Position numbers and translations under genes: made by a program | Shown: piece after piece, positions 1 through 8,471 of the stretch | Layout of the letters: every line of letters begins with the position of its first letter | Numbering within the stretch: position 1 is the first letter of the stretch | DNA from: Streptomyces mashuensis | GTDB lineage: Bacteria > Actinomycetota > Actinomycetes > Streptomycetales > Streptomycetaceae | Length of the DNA: 64,000 nt | Reading direction: 5' to 3' | Assembly (NCBI RefSeq): GCF_014654785.1 | Contig: NZ_BNBD01000001.1 | Span: forward strand, 434,001 to 498,000 | The notes under the pieces: model-generated | Told to the model about the DNA's origin: nothing | The model's database searches: none | Seen by the model: only the letters and a program-made list of their open reading frames with translations

Positions 1-1383
1 CCCGCGCGCACCGTCATCGAACGCACCGTCATCGAGAACTGCGCCGTCGCCACCGTCGACGCGCGCGACACCGAACACGCCGCCGGCCACGTCGTCGTGC
101 ACGGCAACCGGATCGAAGCCGTCGGCCCCGGCCCCGCCCCCCGGCACCTGGCCGAGGGGGCCCGCCGCGTCGACGGCACCGGCCACCTCGTCACGCCCGG
201 CCTGGTCAACACCCACCACCACTTCTACCAGTGGCTCACCCGCGGACTCGCCCAGGACGCCGGCCTGTTCGACTGGCTCGTCGCCCTCTACCCGCTGTGG
301 GCGCGCATCGACGAGCCGATGGTCCACGCCGCCGCCCGCGCCTCGCTCGCCATGATGGCCCGCGGCGGCGTCACCACCGCCATGGACCACCACTACGTCT
401 TCCCGCGCGGCGCCGGCGACCTGCTGGGCGCGGAGATCCGTGCCGCCCGCGACCTGGGCGTCCGCTTCACCGCCACCCGCGGCTCCATGGACCTGGGTGA
501 GTCCCGGGGCGGCCTGCCCCCGGACTTTGCGGTGGAGACCACCGACGCCGCCCTCGCCGCCACCGAGGAGGCCGTCGACACCCACCACGACCCGTCGCCC
601 GGCTCCATGCTGCACATCGCCGTCGCACCCTGCTCGCCCTTCTCCGTCACCACGGAACTGCTGCGCGAGTCCGCCGCGCTCGCCCGCCGCAAGGGCGTAC
701 GGCTGCACACCCACGGCTCGGAGACGGTGGAGGAGGAGGGCTTCTGCAAGGAGCGGTTCGGCATGGGCCCGACCGACTACTTCGAGTCCACCGGCTGGCT
801 CGGCGACGACGTGTGGATGGCCCACTGCGTCCACATGACCGACGCCGACCTCGCCGCCTTCGCCCGTACGCGCACGGGCGTCGCCCACTGCCCCTCCTCC
901 AACGCCCGCCTCGGCGCCGGCACCGCCCGCGTGCCCGCGATGCTCCGCGCCGGCATCCCCGTCGGCCTCGGCGTCGACGGCACCGCCTCCAACGAGTCGG
1001 GCGAGCTCCACACCGAGCTCCGCAACGCCCTGCTGGTCCACCGCCTCGCGGGCGGCGCCCGCGCGATGACGGCCCGGCAGGCGCTGCGCCTGGGCACGTA
1101 CGGCGGGGCCCGGGTGCTCGGCCGGGCGGACGAGACCGGCTCGCTGGAGCCGGGCAAACTCGCCGACCTCGTGCTCTGGCGCCTCGACGGGCTCGGCCAC
1201 TCCACGATCGAGGACCCCGTCGCCGCGCTCGTCCTGGGCCCGCCCGCCCCCGTCACGCTCTCCCTCGTCGACGGCCGCCCGGTCGTCGAGGACGGCCGCC
1301 TGGTCACGGCCGACGAGGACGCGGTCGCCCGCGAGGCCCGTGTCCAGGCCCGGCGCCTGGCCCGCCTGGCGGCCGACGGCTGA
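1..1383 (+). CDS. 8-oxoguanine/guanine-type amidohydrolase (5' partial)
   Basis: Zinc-dependent amidohydrolase of the 8-oxoguanine deaminase / ATZ-TRZ branch; it would deaminate an oxidised or normal purine in the cytoplasm. The frame is open to the first base, so the start lies outside the window; 460 codons are visible. The metal site is clear: a T-H-H-H cluster (His72 and His74 in window numbering), a later L-H-T-H-G segment, W-M-A-H-C, and G-V-D-G-T-A-S-N with the metal-binding Asp. The C-terminus has the usual E-P-G-K-x-A-D-L-V strand that closes the composite beta domain. A purine permease follows 51 bases downstream on the same strand, supporting a role in purine catabolism that feeds the uric acid and allantoin genes. 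Guanine or another aminated ring is possible as substrate. The fold assignment is firm; the substrate is inferred from family and context. Confidence 0.85.
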   Translation, partial: PARTVIERTVIENCAVATVDARDTEHAAGHVVVHGNRIEAVGPGPAPRHLAEGARRVDGTGHLVTPGLVNTHHHFYQWLTRGLAQDAGLFDWLVALYPLWARIDEPMVHAAARASLAMMARGGVTTAMDHHYVFPRGAGDLLGAEIRAARDLGVRFTATRGSMDLGESRGGLPPDFAVETTDAALAATEEAVDTHHDPSPGSMLHIAVAPCSPFSVTTELLRESAALARRKGVRLHTHGSETVEEEGFCKERFGMGPTDYFESTGWLGDDVWMAHCVHMTDADLAAFARTRTGVAHCPSSNARLGAGTARVPAMLRAGIPVGLGVDGTASNESGELHTELRNALLVHRLAGGARAMTARQALRLGTYGGARVLGRADETGSLEPGKLADLVLWRLDGLGHSTIEDPVAALVLGPPAPVTLSLVDGRPVVEDGRLVTADEDAVAREARVQARRLARLAADG

Positions 1384-1434
1384 CCGGCCGGCCCCTGCCC
1401 CCTTCCGGCACAGGACAGGCACAGGAGGAGCGCG

Positions 1435-2961
1435 ATGGCGACCGCCCCCGACCCCGCCCCCGATCCCGTCGGCAGCCCCGCCCCCGTCGGCGGCCCCGTC
1501 CCCGAGCCACCGCCCCGCGGCGGCCGTCCGTGGTCGCGTCACCGCCGCGGTGCCGGCGCCGCGGTCCACCCCGTCGACCGCGTGCCCCGCCCCGGCCGCC
1601 TGGCCGGCACCGGCCTCCAGCACCTCGCCGCCAGCTACGCCGGTGTCGTCGCGCCGCCGCTCGTCCTCGGCACGCACACCGGGCTGGGCCGGGACCGCAC
1701 CACGTTCCTGGTGGGCGCCGCCCTCTTCACCGCCGGCATCGCGACGCTCCTCCAGACCGTCGGCTGGTGGCGCATCGGCGCCCGGCTGCCGTTCGTCAAC
1801 GGCGTCTCCTTCGCCGGCGTCGCCCCCATGACGGCCGTCGCCGACGCGCAGGCCGACCCGCGCGACGCCCTGCCCGCGCTCTACGGCGCCGTCATCGTGG
1901 CCGGGGCGCTCGGCTTCCTGCTCGCGCCCCACTTCTCCCGGCTGCTGCGCTTCTTCCCGCCCGTCGTCACCGGCACCGTCATCACCCTCATCGGCCTCTC
2001 CCTCCTGCCCGTCGCCTTCGGCTGGATCCAGGAGGGCCACCCCGAACGCGCCCCCACCCCCACGGCCTTCGCCCTGGCCGGGGCCACCCTGGCCGTCGTC
2101 CTGCTGCTGCGGCGCCTGCTCACCGGCTTCCTCCGGCAGATCGCCGTCCTGCTCGGCCTGGTCGCCGGCACGCTGCTGGCCGTGCCCGCCGGCGCCGTCG
2201 ACACCGGCGCCACCCGGCACGCCGCGCTCCTCGGCTTCCCCGCGCCGTTCCACTTCGGCGCGCCCCTCTTCCAGCTGCCGGCGATCGTCTCGCTGTGCGT
2301 GGTCATGCTGGTCTGCATGACCGAGAGCACCGCCGACATGCTCGCCCTCGGCGAGATCACCGGCCGGCCCGCCACCCCCGAGGTCATCGCGGCCGGGCTG
2401 CGCGCCGACACCCTCGGCAGCGCCGTCTCCCCGCTCTTCAACGGCTTCGCCAACAGTGCCTTCGCCCAGAACATCGGCCTGGTCGCCATCACCGGGGTGC
2501 GCAGCCGTTTCACCGTGGCCGCCTGCGGGGTGATGTTCGTGCTGCTCGGCCTGAGCCCGGCCGCCGCCTCCCTCGTCGCCCTCGTGCCGCAGCCCGTGCT
2601 GGGCGGCGCCGGCATCGTGCTCTTCGGTACGGTCGCGGCCAGCGGTATCTCGGTGCTCGCCCAAGCCGGGCTGGACAAGGGTGAGAACCTGCTGATCGCC
2701 GCCACCTCCCTCGGCGTCGGCATGGTCCCCGTGGTCTCGCACAGCTTCTACGCCGTGCCGGGGCTCCCGGCGACCCTGCGCACCGTCCTCGACTCCGGTG
2801 TCAGTGCCGGCTGCCTCACGGCCGTCCTGCTCAACCTCGCCTTCCGGCACCGCGCCGCCCCGCCCGCCCCGTCCTCCTCACCCGCCCCGGCCGGGGTGCC
2901 TGCGCGCCTCAACGGGACCGAGGGAGCATTGAGTGACAATCGGCGCATAACGGATGACTGA
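1435..2961 (+). CDS. NCS2-family purine (xanthine/uracil/urate) permease
   Basis: Integral-membrane nucleobase:cation symporter of the NCS2/NAT family, about 508 residues. The first ~45 residues are a Pro/Arg-rich cytoplasmic tail. The hydrophobic core then starts with the conserved G-L-Q-H motif, and the NAT signature appears as Q-N-I-G-L-V-A-I-T-G in the second half. Hydrophobicity suggests 12-14 membrane segments. The start is an ATG preceded by GGAGGAG at good spacing. It lies directly downstream of the deaminase in one transcriptional direction, so uptake of xanthine, urate or a related purine is the likely job. The exact substrate cannot be read from sequence; uracil is an alternative within the family. 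Confidence 0.88.
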   Translation: MATAPDPAPDPVGSPAPVGGPVPEPPPRGGRPWSRHRRGAGAAVHPVDRVPRPGRLAGTGLQHLAASYAGVVAPPLVLGTHTGLGRDRTTFLVGAALFTAGIATLLQTVGWWRIGARLPFVNGVSFAGVAPMTAVADAQADPRDALPALYGAVIVAGALGFLLAPHFSRLLRFFPPVVTGTVITLIGLSLLPVAFGWIQEGHPERAPTPTAFALAGATLAVVLLLRRLLTGFLRQIAVLLGLVAGTLLAVPAGAVDTGATRHAALLGFPAPFHFGAPLFQLPAIVSLCVVMLVCMTESTADMLALGEITGRPATPEVIAAGLRADTLGSAVSPLFNGFANSAFAQNIGLVAITGVRSRFTVAACGVMFVLLGLSPAAASLVALVPQPVLGGAGIVLFGTVAASGISVLAQAGLDKGENLLIAATSLGVGMVPVVSHSFYAVPGLPATLRTVLDSGVSAGCLTAVLLNLAFRHRAAPPAPSSSPAPAGVPARLNGTEGALSDNRRITDD

Positions 2962-3003
2962 GACGGAGGGCGACCGTCCGTCAGTGCCGAGAGGTGTGCC
3001 GTC

Positions 3004-4521
3004 GTGGAGGAGCAGCCGCAGCACGGGAAACCGCAGCCCGGGAAGAACCGCTTCACCTTCCCCAGCGCCCTGACCGTCCTGGCGGCGCTCACCGTCCTCG
3101 TCTGGGCCCTCGCCTTCGTCATCCCCTCCGGCGCCTACCGGCGCACCCCGGCGGGCGATCCCGTGCAGGGCACGTACCACCACGAGGCGGCCCCCGGCGA
3201 CGCCGTCCACCGCATCGGCCAGCTCTTCCTCGCCCCCGTCAACGGGCTGTACGGCATCCGCGACGCGAAGACCGGCCAGATCGCCCCCGACGCCACCGGC
3301 GCGCTCTACGGCAGCGCCGGCGTGTTCCTCTTCGTCCTCGCCATCGGCACGTTCATCACCGTCGTCTTCGCCACCGGCGCCCTCGACCGCGGCATCGAAC
3401 GCCTCGCCCACCGGCTGCGCGACCGCGGGGCGCTCCTCATCGCCGGCATCATGACCGTCTTCTCGCTGCTGGGCACCGTCGAGGGCTTCGCCGAGGAGAC
3501 GCTCGGCTTCTACGGGCTGCTGGTGCCGCTCATGCTGGCCCTCGGCTACGACCGCATGGTCGCCACCGGCGCGATCATCCTGGGCGCCGGCGTCGGCGTG
3601 CTGGCCTCCACCGTCAACCCCTTCGCCACCGGTGTGGCCTCCTCCGCGGCCGGTGTCGCACTGGGCGAGGGCATCGCCTTGCGCGCGGCCATGTGGCTGG
3701 TGCTCACGGCCGTCGCCATCGGCTACGTCGTCCGCTACGCCACCCGGGTCCGGGCCGACCCGGCGCGCTCCCTCACCGGCTTCCGCCCCGGCGACCGGGA
3801 GCTGGCCGGCAAGGCCGCCGAGCCGCCGGAGCTGACGCGCCTGCAGAAGACGGTCCTGGTGCTCGTCACCCTGGTCTTCGCATTCATGATTTTCTCGGTC
3901 GTTCCCTGGTCCAACGCGCTGTCCGGCCGCTCCGACGCCGCGCCCTACCGCTGGGAGCCGGACTGGTCCTTCGCCGAGCTCGCCGCGTTCTTCCTGGCCT
4001 GCTCGGTGCTGGTGGGGGTGGTGGCGCGGCTGGGGGAGCAGCGGCTGAGCGCGACCGTCGTCCGGGGCGCCGCCGACTTCCTCGCCCCGGCCCTCGTGAT
4101 CGTGCTCGCCCGCGGCATCACGGCCGTGATGACCAACGCGAAGATCATCGACACCGTGCTGCACTCCGTGGAGTCGGCGGTGCGCGGCACCCCGGCGGCG
4201 TTCTTCGGCGTCATGGTGTTCGTCGTCAACCTGCCGCTGGCGTTCCTCATCCCCTCCACCTCCGGCCACGCCACCCTCGCCATGCCGGTGCTGGCCCCGC
4301 TGGCCCAGTTCGCGGGCGTGTCCCGCGCACTGACCGTCACCGCCTGGCAGTCCGCCAGCGGCTGGATGAACCTGTGGGTGCCCACCACCGCGGTGGTGGT
4401 GGGCGGGGTGTCGCTGGCCAAGGTCGGCTACGACCGCTACCTGCGGTTCGTGTGGCCGCTGCTGCTCCTGCTGGCCGTGCTGGTGTGCGGGTTCGTGGCG
4501 CTGGGCGCGGCGCTCGGCTGA
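3004..4521 (+). CDS. YfcC-family membrane carrier
   Basis: About 505-residue polytopic membrane protein of the YfcC / C4-dicarboxylate anaerobic carrier-like group (ion-transporter superfamily). It has a short hydrophilic N-terminus, then roughly a dozen hydrophobic segments. Two pseudo-symmetric Gly/Pro-rich re-entrant-looking stretches are visible, around S-T-V-N-P-F-A-T-G near residue 205 and L-I-P-S-T-S-G-H near residue 420. The chosen start is a GTG with GAGAGGTG about 7 bases upstream. It follows the NCS2 permease by 42 bases and is probably in the same operon. Family members are proposed to carry dicarboxylates, basic amino acids or short peptides. With allantoin and malate genes next door a small organic acid or ureide is tempting, but that is inference only. 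Confidence 0.75.
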   Translation: MEEQPQHGKPQPGKNRFTFPSALTVLAALTVLVWALAFVIPSGAYRRTPAGDPVQGTYHHEAAPGDAVHRIGQLFLAPVNGLYGIRDAKTGQIAPDATGALYGSAGVFLFVLAIGTFITVVFATGALDRGIERLAHRLRDRGALLIAGIMTVFSLLGTVEGFAEETLGFYGLLVPLMLALGYDRMVATGAIILGAGVGVLASTVNPFATGVASSAAGVALGEGIALRAAMWLVLTAVAIGYVVRYATRVRADPARSLTGFRPGDRELAGKAAEPPELTRLQKTVLVLVTLVFAFMIFSVVPWSNALSGRSDAAPYRWEPDWSFAELAAFFLACSVLVGVVARLGEQRLSATVVRGAADFLAPALVIVLARGITAVMTNAKIIDTVLHSVESAVRGTPAAFFGVMVFVVNLPLAFLIPSTSGHATLAMPVLAPLAQFAGVSRALTVTAWQSASGWMNLWVPTTAVVVGGVSLAKVGYDRYLRFVWPLLLLLAVLVCGFVALGAALG

Positions 4522-4550
4522 CGCCGGCCCGGGGCCCACTCCGGTCAGCC
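4516..4550. terminator. Bidirectional hairpin made from two converging stop codons
   Basis: GGCTGAC (4516-4522) pairs with GTCAGCC (4544-4550), with a GC-rich interior that can extend the stem after a small bulge. The left arm contains the TGA of the YfcC-type gene and the right arm contains the TGA of malate synthase on the opposite strand. The two genes converge here with only 23 bases between them. No T-run is visible, which is usual in high-GC actinomycetes. Confidence 0.5.
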
Positions 4551-6155
4551 CTCCAGCAGCCCGTATGCCGGCAGGGTGAGGAAGTCGGCGTACGCGTCGT
4601 CCAGCGCGACCTTCAGCAGCAGGTCGTGTGCTTTCTGCCAGGCGCCCGCGGCGAACGCGTCCGCGCCCACCTCCTCGCGTACAGCGGCGAGTTCCCGCGC
4701 GGCGAGGTCCCGCACGAGTCCCGCGGTGACCTTCTCCCCGCCGTCGAGCACCACGCCCGTGTGCACCCACTGCCAGATCTGCGAGCGGGAGATCTCCGCC
4801 GTGGCCACGTCCTCCATCAGCCCGAAGACGGCCACCGCGCCGGTGCCGCGCAGCCACGACTCCAGGTAACGCAGGCCCACCTGGACGGCGTTGCGCAGCC
4901 CGGCGGCGGTGGGCCGGGCGTCGAGGGCGTCCACGGCGAGCAGCTGATCAGCCGTCACCCGCACGTCCTCGCGCAGCCGGTCCTTCTGGTGCGGCCGGTC
5001 GCCCAGCACCACGTCGAACGAGGCGCGGGCCACCGGCACCAGGTCCGGGTGGGCCACCCAGGAGCCGTCGAACCCGTCCCGCGCCTCGCGGTCCTTGTCG
5101 GCCCGTACGCGCTCCAGCGCCACCTCGTTGGCCGCCGGGTCGCGGCGCGAGGGCACGAACGCGGCCATCCCGCCGATGGCGTGCGCCCCGCGCCGGTGGC
5201 AGGTGCGCACCAGGAGCTCGGTGTACGCGCGCATGAACGGCGCTGTCATGGTGACGGCGTTGCGGTCCGGCAGGACGAACCGCTCACCGGCGTCACGGAA
5301 CGTCTTGACGAGGGAGAACAGGTAGTCCCAGCGGCCCGCGTTGAGCCCGGAGGCGTGCTCCCGCAGCTCGTACAGGATCTCCTCCATCTCGAAGGCGGCG
5401 GTGATGGTCTCGATGAGGACGGTGGCGCGCACCGTGCCGCGCGGAATGCCCAGCTGCTCCTGGGCGAAGGCGAAGACGTCGTTCCAGAGCCGGGCCTCCA
5501 GGTGCGACTCCAGCTTGGGCAGGTAGAAGTAGGGGCCCTTGCCCAGGCGGAGCAGCCGTTCGGCGTTGTGGAAGAAGTACAGGCCGAAGTCGGCCAGGGC
5601 GCCGGGCACGGGCCGGCCGTCCACCAGCAGGTGCCGCTCGTCCAGGTGCCAGCCGCGGGGCCGCATGACCACGGTGGCCAGCCGCTCGGCGGGGCCGAGG
5701 GCGTAGCGCTTGCCGCCGGGGGCGGTGAAGTCGATGCGCCGCTCGAACGCGTCGATGAGGTTGAGCTGGCCGTGCACGACGTTGTGCCAGGTGGGCGCGG
5801 AGGCGTCCTCGAAGTCGGCGAGCCAGACCCGGGCGCCGGAGTTGAGGGCGTTGACCGTCATGCGGCGGTCGTCGGCGGGGCCGGTGATCTCCACCCGCCG
5901 GTCCCGCAGCGCGGGCGGTGCCTCGGCCACGCGCCAGGCGGGGTCCTCGCGGACGTGCGCGGTCTCCGGCAGGAAGCCCGGGCCCCCGGCCCGGGCGAGC
6001 GCGGCACGCCGCCCGGCCCGGCGGGCGAGCAGTTCGTCGCGGCGCGGCGTGAACCGGCGGTGCAGTTCGGCAACGAACGCGAGCGCCGCGTCCGTGAGCA
6101 CTTCCTCCTGCCGCTCGACGGGCGGGGCGTCGACGCGGACGGGCGTGGCGGCCAT
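4545..6155 (-). CDS. aceB: Malate synthase A
   Basis: Condenses glyoxylate with acetyl-CoA to malate in the cytoplasm. The 536-residue length is normal for malate synthase A. The family signature is present as [12 protein letters not shown], preceded by the P-K-L-E-S-H segment, and the acidic metal-binding region follows. The ATG start has AAGGAG about 8 bases upstream (read on the minus strand). It lies 35 bases downstream of the MobA-like gene and near the allantoin genes, whose pathway ends in glyoxylate, so induction together with allantoin catabolism is plausible. It can equally drain glyoxylate made by the ethylmalonyl-CoA pathway at 50.8-57 kb. No isocitrate lyase is visible in the window. 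Confidence 0.96.
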   Translation of the reverse strand: MAATPVRVDAPPVERQEEVLTDAALAFVAELHRRFTPRRDELLARRAGRRAALARAGGPGFLPETAHVREDPAWRVAEAPPALRDRRVEITGPADDRRMTVNALNSGARVWLADFEDASAPTWHNVVHGQLNLIDAFERRIDFTAPGGKRYALGPAERLATVVMRPRGWHLDERHLLVDGRPVPGALADFGLYFFHNAERLLRLGKGPYFYLPKLESHLEARLWNDVFAFAQEQLGIPRGTVRATVLIETITAAFEMEEILYELREHASGLNAGRWDYLFSLVKTFRDAGERFVLPDRNAVTMTAPFMRAYTELLVRTCHRRGAHAIGGMAAFVPSRRDPAANEVALERVRADKDREARDGFDGSWVAHPDLVPVARASFDVVLGDRPHQKDRLREDVRVTADQLLAVDALDARPTAAGLRNAVQVGLRYLESWLRGTGAVAVFGLMEDVATAEISRSQIWQWVHTGVVLDGGEKVTAGLVRDLAARELAAVREEVGADAFAAGAWQKAHDLLLKVALDDAYADFLTLPAYGLLEG

Positions 6156-6190
6156 GCGGTCACTCCTTCGACGGACGGGACCGGTCAGTG

Positions 6191-6856
6191 TCAGTGGAGA
6201 TTATTTTCCTCATGCCGGAACGGGCAAGGGGGCGTCGGGCCGTGGTGGTCGTCGAGCGGTGCTTCGAGCAGCGCCAGGTCCTCCGGCCGGTCGACGTCGT
6301 CGGGTGCCGCGACGTCCCCGCACTCCACCAGGCGCAGCGCACCGGCGTGCCGGGCGAGGTGGGCGCGGGCCCCGCGGTCCCCCTCGGCCGTCGCCGTCAC
6401 CCCCGGCCAGTGCTCCCGGCCCAGCAGCACGGGGTGGCCGCGGACCCCGCCGTACGCGGCGGCCGCCAGCGCCGCCCCCGCGCGATGGGCGGCCAGCACC
6501 CGGGCGACGGCCTCGGCGCCCACCCGCGGCTGGTCGACGAGCAGCACCAGCACCGCGCCGGCGTCCGTGGCATCCAGCGCCGCCAGGCCCGCCCGCAGCG
6601 AGGAGCCCATGCCCGACCGCCAGTCGGGGTTCTCCACGACCACCGGCCCGTCCGGCGGCGGAGCCAGCACCGCCCGTACGGCCGCGGCGTCCGCACCCAC
6701 CACGACCTGCACCGGCTCGCAGCCGGCCGCCCGCAGCACCCGCACCGCACGCGCCACGAGCGGCTCCCCCCGGTGCACGAGGAGCGCCTTGGGGCGCCCG
6801 CCGAGCCGCCGCCCGCCACCCGCCGCCAGGACAAGTCCCGCGATGCTCCGCGTCAT
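6191..6856 (-). CDS. MobA/MocA-like molybdopterin nucleotidyltransferase
   Basis: A 221-residue NTP-transferase-fold protein. The N-terminus has the nucleotide-binding loop [14 protein letters not shown], followed by E-N-P-D-W and L-V-D-Q-P segments typical of MocA-type molybdopterin cytidylyltransferases. These load CMP onto molybdopterin for xanthine dehydrogenase-type enzymes. Its place among purine catabolism genes fits maturation of a xanthine dehydrogenase encoded outside the window. I chose the ATG whose product begins M-T-R-S-I-A-G, because the family normally starts just before the glycine loop; a GTG six codons upstream is possible. It reads into aceB 35 bases downstream. Other sugar-phosphate or MobA-type guanylyl transfer cannot be excluded. 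Confidence 0.75.
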   Translation of the reverse strand: MTRSIAGLVLAAGGGRRLGGRPKALLVHRGEPLVARAVRVLRAAGCEPVQVVVGADAAAVRAVLAPPPDGPVVVENPDWRSGMGSSLRAGLAALDATDAGAVLVLLVDQPRVGAEAVARVLAAHRAGAALAAAAYGGVRGHPVLLGREHWPGVTATAEGDRGARAHLARHAGALRLVECGDVAAPDDVDRPEDLALLEAPLDDHHGPTPPCPFRHEENNLH

Positions 6857-7011
6857 GCTCCCTGCATAGCGCACTTCCGGGCTCCCGCGCCCCGTACGGG
6901 AGTTCGTCGTTCGCACGAGAACGCACGGCCTGTATTTCGCTGTGTGTGTAGCGCGTCCCACGCAAAGTGGCGTTAACTGATCGCACGGGCGGCCCGGGGG
7001 AGGGGACGGAC

Positions 7012-7386
7012 GTGACGGAGGGCGCCGTGGCGGTGGAACCAGCCGTGGAAAGGGAGCACGTGACGCGGTGCGGCCAAGAACCCGACCCCAGAGCGGGCGA
7101 ACTCGGCCAGGCGGTGTCCCGGCTGCGCCGGGCCCTGGCGGGGCACCCCGCCGTCCTCCCGGACCGCGACGCCGCCGAGGACGAACTCGCGGCCCTCGAC
7201 GCGATGGCCCGCGCCGGCACCCAGGACGTCTCCCGGCTGCGCCGGTCGCTGCTGCTGGTGGCGGGCGCGGTGGGCTCGGTGAGCGCCCTCGCCCCCGCGC
7301 TCGGCGAGGTACGGGCCGCGGTGGAACGGTTCGCCGACGACCCGGCGCCGGAGCCGGGCGTACCCGGCCAGCGCGAGGGCGGCTGA
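7012..7386 (+). CDS. Small conserved actinobacterial protein (possibly DUF5955)
   Basis: About 124 residues, soluble, Ala/Arg/Leu-rich and probably helical. It has a conserved-looking core around R-L-R-R-S-L-L-L-V-A-G-A and S-A-L-A-P-A-L. From memory this resembles Streptomyces proteins labelled DUF5955; no biochemical role is known to me. The start is uncertain: the GTG at 7012 has GAGGGGAC upstream, while the GTG at 7060 has AAGGGAG at ideal spacing and would give a 108-residue product. It is divergent from the MobA-like gene and convergent with the IclR regulator. GC3 is as high as in its neighbours, which supports a real coding region. Confidence 0.6.
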   Translation: MTEGAVAVEPAVEREHVTRCGQEPDPRAGELGQAVSRLRRALAGHPAVLPDRDAAEDELAALDAMARAGTQDVSRLRRSLLLVAGAVGSVSALAPALGEVRAAVERFADDPAPEPGVPGQREGG

Positions 7387-7468
7387 CCGTACGGCGGCCG
7401 ACCATACGACGGCTGACCGCACGACCGTACGGAGGGCCGCCGGGCCGGACGTCCCGCCGGGAGCCGCG

Positions 7469-8278
7469 TCAGACGGCCGCTTCGGCCGCCGCCGTACCCG
7501 CCGCCGGGGCGGCCAGCGTGGCCGACAGGTCCGCCGCCACCTCCTGGAGCAGCGGCACGATCCGCTCCGTGGCCTCCTCGGTCAGGCGCCCGGCCGGGCC
7601 GGAGATGGAGATCGCCGCCGACGTCGGCGAGTCCGGTACCGGCACCGCCAGGCACCGCACCCCGATCTCCTGCTCGTTGTCGTCCACCGCGAAGCCGTTC
7701 GCGCGCACCTGCGCCAGCTCCGTGAGGAAGCCCTCCGGCGTCGTGATCGTCTTCTCCGTGGCCGCCGGCATGCCCGTACGGCCCAGCAGCGCGCGCACCT
7801 CGTCGTCGGGCGACTGCGCCAGCAGCGCCTTGCCCACGCCCGTGGTGTGCGGCAGCACCCGCCGGCCGACCTCGGTGAACATCCGCACCGAGTGCCGCGA
7901 CGGCACCTGCGCCACGTACACGACCTCGTCGCCGTCGAGCAGCGCCATGTTGGCCGTCTCGCCGGTCTCCTCGACCAGGCGGGCCAGGTGCGGCCGGGCC
8001 CAGGTGCCCAGCAGCCGGGCCGAGCTCTCGCCGAGCCGGATCAGCCGGGGGCCGAGCGCGTACCGCCGGTTGGGCTGCTGCCGGACGTACCCGCAGGCGA
8101 CCAGGGTGCGCATCAGCCGGTGGATGGTCGGCAGCGGCAGCCCGCTGCTGGCGGCCAGCTCGCTCAGCCCGACCTCACCGCCGGCGTCGGCCATCCGCTC
8201 GAGCAGGTCGAAGGCACGCTCGAGGGACTGGACGCCACCGCTGTGCGAGGCGGATCTGGGCTCGGCGGACGGGGGCAC
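7469..8278 (-). CDS. allR: IclR-family regulator of allantoin genes (AllR-like)
   Basis: A 269-residue IclR-type repressor. Residues ~14-75 form the winged helix (V-Q-S-L-E-R-A-F-D-L-L, then the recognition helix around L-P-T-I-H-R-L-M-R-T-L). Residues ~85-255 form the effector domain with G-V-G-K-A-L-L-A and the conserved I-G-V-R-C-L-A-V-P-V segment. It is divergent from allantoinase across a 193-base region that holds a promoter and a perfect 9-bp inverted repeat (8437-8457). Control of allB/alc, and perhaps aceB, is therefore the natural reading. In known AllR systems allantoin, allantoate or glyoxylate relieves repression; which applies here is not visible. Confidence 0.85.
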   Translation of the reverse strand: MPPSAEPRSASHSGGVQSLERAFDLLERMADAGGEVGLSELAASSGLPLPTIHRLMRTLVACGYVRQQPNRRYALGPRLIRLGESSARLLGTWARPHLARLVEETGETANMALLDGDEVVYVAQVPSRHSVRMFTEVGRRVLPHTTGVGKALLAQSPDDEVRALLGRTGMPAATEKTITTPEGFLTELAQVRANGFAVDDNEQEIGVRCLAVPVPDSPTSAAISISGPAGRLTEEATERIVPLLQEVAADLSATLAAPAAGTAAAEAAV

Positions 8279-8395
8279 GGCGCTCCTTCCGGGGGACTGG
8301 GTGGCAGCAGCCTACCGGCCGCCGCCGGGGTCACTTGCAGGTTTCTGCCCAGCGAAACCGTGCTTCCGTTGCACGAGAGAAGTGCGACCGGGGTC

Positions 8396-8424
8396 TTGAC
8401 GGTGCCCGGGTGCGGCTGAAGACT
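8396..8424 (+). promoter_or_regulatory. Predicted allantoinase promoter
   Basis: TTGACG (8396-8401) and AAGACT (8419-8424) are separated by 17 bases, a sigma70/HrdB-like arrangement. Transcription would begin near 8431, just before the inverted repeat at 8437-8457 and about 40 bases upstream of the allantoinase GTG. Confidence 0.5.
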
Positions 8425-8436
8425 GCCGGAAGCCGC

Positions 8437-8457
8437 GCTTCAACAGATTGTTGAAGC
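8437..8457. promoter_or_regulatory. Perfect inverted repeat, candidate AllR operator
   Basis: GCTTCAACA-GAT-TGTTGAAGC is a perfect 9-bp inverted repeat with a 3-base centre. It lies between the predicted transcription start and the ribosome site of allantoinase, where a bound repressor would block elongation or initiation. The divergently encoded IclR-type protein is the likely ligand. I did not see a second full copy elsewhere in the window. Confidence 0.55.
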
Positions 8458-8471
8458 CGAGGGGAGGGGGA

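Noticed and set aside
2878..4857. 659-codon minus-strand open frame opposite the YfcC-type carrier gene
   Set aside because: Composition is Gly/Arg/His/Gln-rich with no recognisable domain. It overlaps two confident genes and has the mirror-image codon pattern expected of high-GC antisense frames.
6901..6960. Possible AllR site upstream of the small DUF gene (words like GCACGAGAA)
   Set aside because: It shares only a short word with the allantoinase upstream region and does not match the perfect inverted repeat at 8437-8457.
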